Assembly: GCA_017474455.1 (NCBI GenBank)
Contig: JAFVHP010000048.1
Location: 124,001 to 188,000, forward strand
DNA length: 64,000 bases
Source of the DNA: Lachnospiraceae bacterium
GTDB lineage: Bacteria > Bacillota > Clostridia > Lachnospirales > Lachnospiraceae
Direction of reading: 5' to 3'
Positions 25,779 to 33,290 of this stretch are shown piece after piece; within the stretch, counting starts at the first letter, position 1; each line of letters opens with the position of its first letter. The position numbers and the translations under genes were made by a program. The notes beneath the pieces are model-generated. The model was not told the origin of the DNA. It saw only the letters and a program-made list of their open reading frames with translations, and ran no database searches.

Positions 25779-28700
25779 AAGCACTGACAGCTCCTCTGGA
25801 GCAGTACGGGCAGTACAGGGAAAGCCTGCACGACCTGTTCAGGGAACACGGATATGTTCTCTATGACAGGTGCGCCGAACCATCCAAGCAGCAGCTTATT
25901 TACACATTATCACGGGAAGAGAGTTCTGACGCCGACCGGGTGCTGATCGTCACGTACAGCGACCTGAAGGCGCGCAGGATACGCGATGAGTATGCGTTTT
26001 ATGACCGCAATACAGTGCTGTTCCCGGCCAAGGACCTGATCTTTTACCAGGCGGACCTTAGGGGCAGGCAGATCGTGACCGAGAGGATGCGGGCTTTAAG
26101 AAGGATACTGGAAGGCAGGAAGGTCACTGTAGTAACGACTTTCGCGGCGCTGATGACACCGGCCATCCCTCTGGATGTATTCCGTTCGCATATCCTGGAA
26201 CTTTCCCTGCACCAGAACGCCGATCCGCAGGAACTGGCAAGGAAGCTTGCCGCCATGGGTTATGAGCGGTGCGGCAGAGTGGATGAACCGGGACAGTTTT
26301 CCGTCAGGGGGGATATCCTTGATATCTTTGATCTGACGGACGATAACCCCGTCCGGCTGGAATTCTGGGGCGATGAGATCGAATCTGTCAGGAGTTTTGA
26401 TGCCCAGTCGCAGCGTTCCATAGCCGATCTGTCGCAGGTCAGGATCTTTCCGGGGACAGAGCTGATGCTCTCACGCAGCCGGCTGAATGACGGTCTGGAC
26501 CGGATGGAAGCGGAGAAGGAAAGGGTGGCCGCGAAGCTGTTCGAAGAAGGGAAGAGTGAAGCGGCACACAGGCTAAGGAGCGACATCGGCGCCATCAGGG
26601 AAGAAGCGCTCGAATGGGGCGACTATTCACGCCTGGAAAGCTATATCCATTACTTCTATCCGCATACGGAAAACTTCCTGGACCTGTTCGACCCGGAAAA
26701 GACACTGCTCGTGCTGGATGAACCCGCAAAGCTGGAATCGCACGCCAGAGCCGTGGAAGCGGAATTCCACGAGAGCATGACGGGACGTATGGAGAACGGA
26801 TACATCCTGCCGGGACTGACGGCATTTCTTGCCCCCGCGGAAGAAGTGGCGGAAGAGACCGGGGCCTTCAGGCGCGCGGCTCTATGCGAACTGGCGACGG
26901 CGTTTTCGATGTTCCCTGCCGGTCCGCTCTATGAAATGAAGTCGAGGCCGGTCCAGTCCTACAACCGGAGTTTTGAGACCCTTTGCCAGGATCTGTCCCG
27001 CTACAGGAAAGAGGGGTACCGGATCCTGCTGATCTCGCCGTCGAGGACCAGAGCAAGAAGACTGGCCCTGGATCTGACGGATAACGGGCTGACGGCTTTT
27101 TACAGTGAAGACCCCGACCGGATACTGGAAAAGGGCGAGATCATGACATATTACGGCCAGCTCGGCCGCGGATTCGAATATCCGGAACTGAAATTTGCCC
27201 TGATCGCCGAATCGGATATCTTCGGGCAGGCAGCGCAGAAAAAGAAGCATTCTGCCAGGAAAGACGGAGAAAGATTAAGAAACTGGTCCGAACTGAAGGC
27301 GGGCGACTATGTCGTGCATGAAAACTACGGCATCGGTATCTACAGGGGCGTGGAAAAGATCGAAGTCGACCGGATATCCCAGGATTATATCAAGATCGAA
27401 TACAGCGGCGGGGGAACGCTGTATGTCCTGCCTACGGAGATGGATGTCCTGCAGAAATACGCGGCAGCGGGTTCCGCCAGGCCGAAAGTCAGCAGGCTAG
27501 GTTCTTCCGAATGGAGGACGACCAGGGCAAAAGTAAAGAGCGCCGTGGAAGAAGTGGCGGACGACCTGGTGAAACTTTATGCCGCAAGGCAGTCCAGAAA
27601 GGGACACGTTTTCACAAAGGATACCGTCTGGCAGAAGGAATTCGAGGAACTCTTCACTTTCGAGGAGACGGATGACCAGCTGGAAGCGATAGAAGCGACA
27701 AAAAGGGATATGGAGTCGGACAGGATCATGGACCGGCTGATCTGCGGGGACGTCGGTTTCGGCAAGACAGAAGTGGCCCTCCGGGCCGCCTTCAAAGCCG
27801 TGCAGGATTCCATGCAGGTGGCTGTGCTGGTGCCGACAACGATACTCGCTCAGCAGCATTTCAACACCTTTACGGAGCGGATGAAAAACTTCCCCGTCAG
27901 GGTCGAGATGCTCTCCAGATTCAAGACCGCGGCCGAGCAGAAGAAGACGGTGGAAGGGCTTAAGAACGGTATGGTGGATATAGTGATCGGGACCCACCGC
28001 CTGCTTTCAAAAGATGTCGAATTCAGATCACTGGGGCTCCTGGTCATCGACGAGGAGCAGCGTTTCGGCGTCTCCCATAAGGAAAAGATCAAGAAGATCA
28101 AGGAAGATGTGGATGTACTGACCCTGACGGCAACGCCTATCCCGCGCACGCTCCATATGAGTCTGACGGGGATCAGGGATATGAGCCTTCTGGAGCAGGC
28201 GCCCAGCGACAGGGTGCCGATCCAGACCTATGTCATGGAATACAACGAAGAACTGGTCAGGGAGGCGGTGCTGCGGGAGCTTTCCAGGAACGGCCAGATC
28301 TATTATGTCTATAACAGGACGGAGGATATCGCGGAAGTCACCGGAAAGCTGCAGGTACTGATCCCGGAAGCCAGGATCGGTTTCGCCCACGGCCAGATGA
28401 AAGAAGAGGAACTGGAAAAGATCATGTTCGACTTCATCCGCGGGGAACTGGATATGCTCGTCTCCACCACGATCATCGAGACCGGGCTGGACATCCCGAA
28501 TGTAAATACGATCGTGGTGCATGACTCCGATCAGATGGGACTGTCCCAGCTGTATCAGCTGCGCGGCAGGGTGGGAAGGAGCGACCGCACGGCCTATGCC
28601 TTCCTGATGTACAAACGGAACCGTATGCTGCGTGAAGTGGCGGAGAAACGGCTGGCCGCCATCAGGGAATATACGGATCTGGGCAGCGGCTTCAGGATCG

Positions 28701-29341
28701 CCATGCGCGACCTTGAGATCCGCGGCGCGGGCAATATCCTCGGCAGGAGCCAGCACGGGCATATGCAGGCAGTCGGATATGATATGTACTGCAAACTCCT
28801 GGAAACGGCTGTAAGGGAAAGAAAAGGCGAGGAAGTCTCCCACAAGGAAGAAACTACCGTCAGGCTCAGTGTTGACGCGTATATACCTTCTGATTATATT
28901 ATGAATGAACAGGGAAAGATCGAGATATACAGAAGGATCGCGGCCATCGGTTCCACTTCTGACTTAAAGGATCTGGAAGATGAGCTGCGGGACAGGTACG
29001 GCGACATACTTCCGCCGGTAAGGAATCTTTTGAGGATCGCGCTCATCCGTTCTGTGGCGGCTAATCTGGACATTTCATCCATCACGGGCAGCGCGGGTTC
29101 GGTAACGATCGTTCCCATGGAAAAGGCGGATCTGAATGTGGCCAATATCCCGCTCCTTCTGCAGAAAGTCAGGAAAGGCACGGATATTCTGCCAAAAGGC
29201 GCGGTATTCAGGTTCACAGCCAAAGACACTCCCGGTTTTTACTACGAGTATAAGACATCAGGTTCCGCTCTCAAGGACGAGGAGGATCTGCTGTCGGTCG
29301 CGGAGGAACTGCTGCTCCTTATCGCGGATACGCTGAAATAA
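25775..29341 (+). CDS. mfd: Transcription-repair coupling factor
   Basis: An 1188-residue Mfd that removes RNA polymerase stalled at DNA damage and recruits UvrA. Domains in order: UvrB-like N-terminal modules (about 1-350); the CarD-like RNA polymerase interaction domain (about 505-580, LKAGDYVVHENYGIGIYRG); a superfamily 2 translocase with Walker A CGDVGFGKTEVALRA (about 660) and DEEQ box VIDEEQRFGVSHKEK (about 757); RecG-like TRG region GRVGRSDRTAYAFLMY; and the C-terminal TRCF domain (about 1035-1150). Length and motif order match the family, with no breaks. It is coupled to pth. Confidence 0.97.
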   Translation: MKALTAPLEQYGQYRESLHDLFREHGYVLYDRCAEPSKQQLIYTLSREESSDADRVLIVTYSDLKARRIRDEYAFYDRNTVLFPAKDLIFYQADLRGRQIVTERMRALRRILEGRKVTVVTTFAALMTPAIPLDVFRSHILELSLHQNADPQELARKLAAMGYERCGRVDEPGQFSVRGDILDIFDLTDDNPVRLEFWGDEIESVRSFDAQSQRSIADLSQVRIFPGTELMLSRSRLNDGLDRMEAEKERVAAKLFEEGKSEAAHRLRSDIGAIREEALEWGDYSRLESYIHYFYPHTENFLDLFDPEKTLLVLDEPAKLESHARAVEAEFHESMTGRMENGYILPGLTAFLAPAEEVAEETGAFRRAALCELATAFSMFPAGPLYEMKSRPVQSYNRSFETLCQDLSRYRKEGYRILLISPSRTRARRLALDLTDNGLTAFYSEDPDRILEKGEIMTYYGQLGRGFEYPELKFALIAESDIFGQAAQKKKHSARKDGERLRNWSELKAGDYVVHENYGIGIYRGVEKIEVDRISQDYIKIEYSGGGTLYVLPTEMDVLQKYAAAGSARPKVSRLGSSEWRTTRAKVKSAVEEVADDLVKLYAARQSRKGHVFTKDTVWQKEFEELFTFEETDDQLEAIEATKRDMESDRIMDRLICGDVGFGKTEVALRAAFKAVQDSMQVAVLVPTTILAQQHFNTFTERMKNFPVRVEMLSRFKTAAEQKKTVEGLKNGMVDIVIGTHRLLSKDVEFRSLGLLVIDEEQRFGVSHKEKIKKIKEDVDVLTLTATPIPRTLHMSLTGIRDMSLLEQAPSDRVPIQTYVMEYNEELVREAVLRELSRNGQIYYVYNRTEDIAEVTGKLQVLIPEARIGFAHGQMKEEELEKIMFDFIRGELDMLVSTTIIETGLDIPNVNTIVVHDSDQMGLSQLYQLRGRVGRSDRTAYAFLMYKRNRMLREVAEKRLAAIREYTDLGSGFRIAMRDLEIRGAGNILGRSQHGHMQAVGYDMYCKLLETAVRERKGEEVSHKEETTVRLSVDAYIPSDYIMNEQGKIEIYRRIAAIGSTSDLKDLEDELRDRYGDILPPVRNLLRIALIRSVAANLDISSITGSAGSVTIVPMEKADLNVANIPLLLQKVRKGTDILPKGAVFRFTAKDTPGFYYEYKTSGSALKDEEDLLSVAEELLLLIADTLK

Positions 29342-29366
29342 ACATTCAAATAGCAGGTGACGGATT

Positions 29367-31187
29367 ATGAATCTTTTTGTTGTAATGTCGATGCTTGGCG
29401 GACTGGTCCTTTTCCTTTACGGGATCAATGCCCTCGGGGACGGACTCAAAAGGCTCTCGGGGAATAAGATGGAAGCGATCCTGGGCCAGCTGACTTCCAA
29501 CAAGTGGAAGGCCTGTCTCCTGGGACTTATCGTAACGGCTGCCATCCAGTCTTCGGGCGCCACGACGGTCATGGTCGTCGGCTTTGTCAATTCGGAACTG
29601 ATGAACCTCGCACAGGCAGTCGGCGTCATCCTGGGCGCCAATGTGGGTACGACGGTCACGTCATGGATCCTGTCCCTGACAGGGATCACCAGCGACAATA
29701 TTATCCTGGCTATGCTCAAACCGGAGAACTTTTCGCCTGTTGTCGGCATCATCGGTCTTGTCATGACGATGGCATGCAAAAAGGAGAGGCAGAAACAGGT
29801 GGGTGCCATACTGACATCTTTCGCGGTATTGATGATCGGTATGGATCTGATGAGTTCATCAGCAAAACCACTCACCCAGAACCCTTCATTCACAGGTATT
29901 CTTACTCTGTTTGCCAACCCGGTCTTCGGTTTTGCCGCAGGCCTTTTGATCACGGTGATCCTGCAGAGCTCATCGGCTTCGGTCGGTATCCTGCAGGCAG
30001 TCTCCATGGGCGGTTCCCTTATGTGGAGCAGCGCACTGCCTATTCTGATGGGTGAGAACGTCGGCAGCGCGGTGACCGGTATCCTTTCTTCGATCGGCGC
30101 GTCCAGGAATGCCAGAAGGACATCCATGATGCAGCTGCTTTTCTGCCTGCTCAAGTCGGTCGTATTTATGCTCATATTCTATATCGTCAACGCCATCGTG
30201 CATTTTCCCTTCATGGGACGGAGCGCGACCCCGTTCACGATCGCGCTGTTCCATACAGTTTTCAATGTTGCCGCAGTGCTGATCATGATGCCCGTTTCCG
30301 ACCTGCTTGTTAAGCTTGCCGAAAAGATCATACCGGTGACGGAAGCGGAACAGGAAAAGAGCAGCCGCAAGGCGCAGCTGAAGCTCCTGGATATTAAATA
30401 CGCCGTATCCCCGTCTTTTGCGCTTGCCCAGGCCAAAGACGCCGCCAATACGATGGCGGCCTATACAAGGGACGCACTGTATAACGCGGTGGATCTCCTG
30501 TCTGAGTACAGTGATGAGAAAGCGGCCAGAGTTTCTGACCTGGAGTCCCTGGTCGACGAATACGACGATACCCTGAATTCCTACCTGGTCAAGATCGGCG
30601 GCATGAATTATACAAGGGACGACTCGCATACCCTTTCCGATATCATGCACTGTATCGGGGACTTTGAGAGAATAGCGGACCATGCCGTCAACCTGATGCA
30701 GGCAGCAAAGGAGATCAGGGATAATAAACTGGAGTTTTCCGGGAAGACCAAAGAGGAGATGGTCGTATTCGCAAAGGCCGTCAAAGATGTCACGAACCAG
30801 GCTGTTACCGTATTTATGACCAACAACTACGGCGACGCGAAAATGATCGAACCTTTGGAAGAAGTGATCGATGGAATGAACGCGGAACTGAAAAGACGGC
30901 ATGTCAAAAGGCTCCGCAAGGGCAAGTATCCGGTCGAGATGGGTTTTGTACTGGAAGATATGTCCACGGATTTTGAAAGGATCGCGGACCATTGTTCCAA
31001 TATCGCGCTGTGCCTGATGCAGGTGAATGAGGATGGCTTTGAAGCGCATGAATACCTTGAACAGCACTGGAACAGCGATAATCCGACTTTCCGCGACCTG
31101 ATGGAACGCTATACCGATAAATATACACTGCCCAGGACCAAGAAAGAGGAAAGGGAGACAGCGGCAGATGCAGAGGAAGAAGAATGA
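29367..31187 (+). CDS. Na/Pi cotransporter family protein with PhoU-like tail
   Basis: A 606-residue membrane protein of the NptA/YjbB (Na/Pi cotransporter II-related) family, expected to move phosphate with sodium across the inner membrane. The two family repeats are clear: IQSSGATTVMVVGFVNSELM and LQSSSASVGILQAVSMGG, each inside an inverted set of helices (about residues 1-325). A PhoU-like helical domain fills about 340-570, with two SDI-HCIGDFERIADHA / VLEDMSTDFERIADHC motifs that suggest metal-binding and regulation. The tail is acidic. It starts 25 bases after mfd. Confidence 0.92.
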   Translation: MNLFVVMSMLGGLVLFLYGINALGDGLKRLSGNKMEAILGQLTSNKWKACLLGLIVTAAIQSSGATTVMVVGFVNSELMNLAQAVGVILGANVGTTVTSWILSLTGITSDNIILAMLKPENFSPVVGIIGLVMTMACKKERQKQVGAILTSFAVLMIGMDLMSSSAKPLTQNPSFTGILTLFANPVFGFAAGLLITVILQSSSASVGILQAVSMGGSLMWSSALPILMGENVGSAVTGILSSIGASRNARRTSMMQLLFCLLKSVVFMLIFYIVNAIVHFPFMGRSATPFTIALFHTVFNVAAVLIMMPVSDLLVKLAEKIIPVTEAEQEKSSRKAQLKLLDIKYAVSPSFALAQAKDAANTMAAYTRDALYNAVDLLSEYSDEKAARVSDLESLVDEYDDTLNSYLVKIGGMNYTRDDSHTLSDIMHCIGDFERIADHAVNLMQAAKEIRDNKLEFSGKTKEEMVVFAKAVKDVTNQAVTVFMTNNYGDAKMIEPLEEVIDGMNAELKRRHVKRLRKGKYPVEMGFVLEDMSTDFERIADHCSNIALCLMQVNEDGFEAHEYLEQHWNSDNPTFRDLMERYTDKYTLPRTKKEERETAADAEEEE

Positions 31188-31245
31188 TGTAAGCTGTAAG
31201 ATGTCACTGCAGGGCAATGGCACTGCGGCGGATGACAGAGATAAA

Positions 31246-31277
31246 AAAAGTGACCGGATGGCTCCGGTCACTTTTCT
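31246..31277. terminator. Bidirectional rho-independent terminator
   Basis: AAAAGTGACCGGA (31246-31258) and TCCGGTCACTTTT (31263-31275) form a 13-pair stem with a 4-nt loop, flanked by an A-run on one side and a T-run on the other. It ends both the Na/Pi transporter transcript and the convergent NAPRTase transcript. Confidence 0.85.
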
Positions 31278-31300
31278 GTTGTTCCGTTTCGTCCCTGCGA

Positions 31301-32761
31301 TCAGAGATGGGCTGCGGATATCTCGTCCAAAAGACGCAGCTTCATATCGTACAGCGGCTTTGAAAGGTCCACGTAGATCTGGTGGGGATTGACCAGACGC
31401 CTGGATTCCTCCCACAGCGTATCCTGTTCTTCCAGGCTGTAGCTGCGGATATCCATAACGGAAGGCGATTCGTAAACGCAGCGGCCCTTTTCGAAGATGG
31501 GGACCATCAGCTCGCGGAGCGTAAATTCGCCGGGAGCCAGTTTCGTGCGTTTCCAGGGCTCCTGCGGATCGAAGAGCAGAAGTTCACGGTCTTCGCTGTA
31601 GACTTCGTTCGTCAGGCAGATCAGGTCCGCGATCAGCTTATGATTGGCCTTGTCATAGATACGGTATATCTTCTTGTCGGAGGGGTTCGTGACCTTTTCG
31701 GAATTTTCCGAGAGCTTGATCTTGGGTACGAACTGCCCGTGGCTGTCCTGTATGGCGGCCAGCTTGTATACGCCGCCGAAGGACGGGTTGTCCTTTGCGG
31801 TGATCAGGTGGGTGCCGACGCCCCAGGCGTTTATGGCGGCTCCCTGTGTCTTTAATGAATCGATCAGGTTTTCATCCAGATCGTTCGAAGCGGTGATCCT
31901 GGCCTGCGGGAAACCGGCGGCGTCCAGCATCTTCCTTGCCTTTTTGGACAGATAGGCAAGGTCTCCGGAATCCAGCCGGATGCCTATGTGATCCAGCGGA
32001 AGGCCTTTGTCACGCATGTATTCGAAGGTCCTGATCGCGTTCGGGACACCGGATTTCAAAGTGTCATATGTGTCGACCAGCAGCGTGCAGGCGGTAGGGA
32101 AGAGATCCGCATAGGTCTTGAAGGCGGTCAGTTCGTCGTCAAAACTCATGATCCAGCTATGCGCGTGCGTGCCCATGACGGGAACGTTGAACAATTCTCC
32201 GCAGAGGACGTTCGATGTGCCGGCACAGCCGCCGATGACGGCAGCTCTGGCGCCGTAAGTACCCGCGTCAGGCCCCTGGGCCCTGCGCAGCCCGAATTCC
32301 ATGACGGCGTCACCTCTTGCCGCGTAGCAGATGCGGGCGGCTTTGGTGGCGATCAGGCTCTGGTGATTGATGATATTCAGTATGGCGGTCTCCATCAGCT
32401 GCCCTTCCATGATGGGCGCGATGACCTTTACGAGAGGTTCCCTCGGAAAGATGAGAGAGCCTTCCGGGATCGACCAGATATCTCCCGTGAAATGGAAGCT
32501 TTTCAGATAATCGAGAAAGTCGTCATCAAAGAGATCCAGCGAGTACAGATAATCGATATCATCCGGTCCGAAATGGAGTTCCCTGACATACTGGATCAGC
32601 TGTTCAAGCCCTGCCATTACGGAATAGCCTCCGCCGAAAGGGTTGGTCCTGAAAAAGGCGTCGAATATGACTGTCTTGTTTTCGCCTTTGTTGCGGAAAT
32701 ACCCCTGCATCATCGTCAGTTCGTAAAGATCGGTCAGAAGTGTAAGATTCTGTCTGTCCAT
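31301..32761 (-). CDS. pncB: Nicotinate phosphoribosyltransferase
   Basis: A 486-residue NAPRTase that makes nicotinate mononucleotide from nicotinic acid, PRPP and ATP in NAD salvage. Typical segments are NLTLLTDLYELTMMQGYF, FFRTNPFGGGYSVMAGL, EFGLRRAQGPD (with the phosphoribosyl-binding Arg), HAHSWIMSFDDELTAF (with the expected catalytic His), IRLDSGDLAYLSKKAR and WGVGTHLITAKDNPSFGGVYKL. The start is uncertain: ATG 32761 (MDRQN) fits the family and is used here, while ATG 32785 (MKGYS) is in frame and neither has a strong ribosome site. A much longer frame reaching 33013 is not credible because it crosses the promoter and csoR. Confidence 0.93.
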   Translation of the reverse strand: MDRQNLTLLTDLYELTMMQGYFRNKGENKTVIFDAFFRTNPFGGGYSVMAGLEQLIQYVRELHFGPDDIDYLYSLDLFDDDFLDYLKSFHFTGDIWSIPEGSLIFPREPLVKVIAPIMEGQLMETAILNIINHQSLIATKAARICYAARGDAVMEFGLRRAQGPDAGTYGARAAVIGGCAGTSNVLCGELFNVPVMGTHAHSWIMSFDDELTAFKTYADLFPTACTLLVDTYDTLKSGVPNAIRTFEYMRDKGLPLDHIGIRLDSGDLAYLSKKARKMLDAAGFPQARITASNDLDENLIDSLKTQGAAINAWGVGTHLITAKDNPSFGGVYKLAAIQDSHGQFVPKIKLSENSEKVTNPSDKKIYRIYDKANHKLIADLICLTNEVYSEDRELLLFDPQEPWKRTKLAPGEFTLRELMVPIFEKGRCVYESPSVMDIRSYSLEEQDTLWEESRRLVNPHQIYVDLSKPLYDMKLRLLDEISAAHL

Positions 32762-32807
32762 ATTGTTTACACTGTATCCTTTCATTTGTGTGAGCAGTTC
32801 TAATCTG

Positions 32808-32835
32808 ATTGTATCCCCGGCAGAGGATTCGTCAA
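32808..32835 (-). promoter_or_regulatory. Sigma-A type promoter for pncB
   Basis: On the minus strand TTGACG (32835-32830), a 16-base spacer and TACAAT (32813-32808) precede the pncB start by about 45 bases. Its position favours ATG 32761 over 32785, whose leader would be only about 16 nt. Confidence 0.55.
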
Positions 32836-32868
32836 TAGAGTATGGCTGAGGCGGCGCGGTATCTGCTG

Positions 32869-32923
32869 TTGCAAAATACCCCCTAGGGGTATATAATCGG
32901 ATAAAAATACCCCAAGGGGGTAT
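32869..32923 (+). promoter_or_regulatory. Copper-responsive csoR-copA promoter with two CsoR operators
   Basis: TTGCAA (32869-32874), a 17-base spacer and a perfect TATAAT (32892-32897) form the promoter. Palindrome 1, ATACCCCCTAGGGGTAT (32876-32892), fills the spacer and touches the -10. Palindrome 2, ATACCCCAAGGGGGTAT (32907-32923), covers the start region. Both match the TACCCC/GGGGTA-type sites of CsoR repressors and are centred 31 bases apart, three helical turns. CsoR bound here would block polymerase until copper is present. Confidence 0.85.
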
Positions 32924-32940
32924 ACGATGGGGAGATGAAC

Positions 32941-33270
32941 ATGGAACAGATGAAAGAGACAGCCGGACCCGGCGATATACCCTGCTGCGGGGAGAAGCAC
33001 AAGCAGCGGACACAGAAGGAATACAGGGATCTGATGAACCGCCTGAAAAGGATAGAAGGGCAGGTCCGCGGAGTTGAAAAAATGCTGGAGAACAATGCGT
33101 ACTGTACAGATATCCTGATACAGGTCTGTGCGGTCACGTCCGCTCTGAACAGCTTTAACAGAGTGCTTCTTTCGGAGCATGTAAAGACCTGTGTTGCGGA
33201 CAATATCCGGGACGGGAACAGGGAAGTGGTGGACGAACTTGTCGATGTACTCCAGAAACTGATGAAATGA
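32941..33270 (+). CDS. csoR: Copper-sensing transcriptional repressor CsoR
   Basis: A 109-residue all-helical CsoR/RcnR-family repressor (DUF156). The Cu(I) ligands fit the CsoR spacing exactly: Cys55, His80 and Cys84. The helix 1 signature LMNRLKRIEGQVRGVEKMLE is intact. The N-terminus carries an extra CCG motif that might bind metal. The start at 32941 follows GGGGAG; ATG 32935 is also in frame. It represses its own promoter through the two palindromes just upstream and is cotranscribed with copA, 20 bases downstream. Confidence 0.95.
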   Translation: MEQMKETAGPGDIPCCGEKHKQRTQKEYRDLMNRLKRIEGQVRGVEKMLENNAYCTDILIQVCAVTSALNSFNRVLLSEHVKTCVADNIRDGNREVVDELVDVLQKLMK

Positions 33271-33290
33271 CCCGGGAAAGGAACAGATAA

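Noticed and set aside
32762-33013. Longer nicotinate phosphoribosyltransferase reading into csoR
   Set aside because: It crosses the csoR promoter, both operators and part of csoR on the other strand; the family starts near MDRQN.
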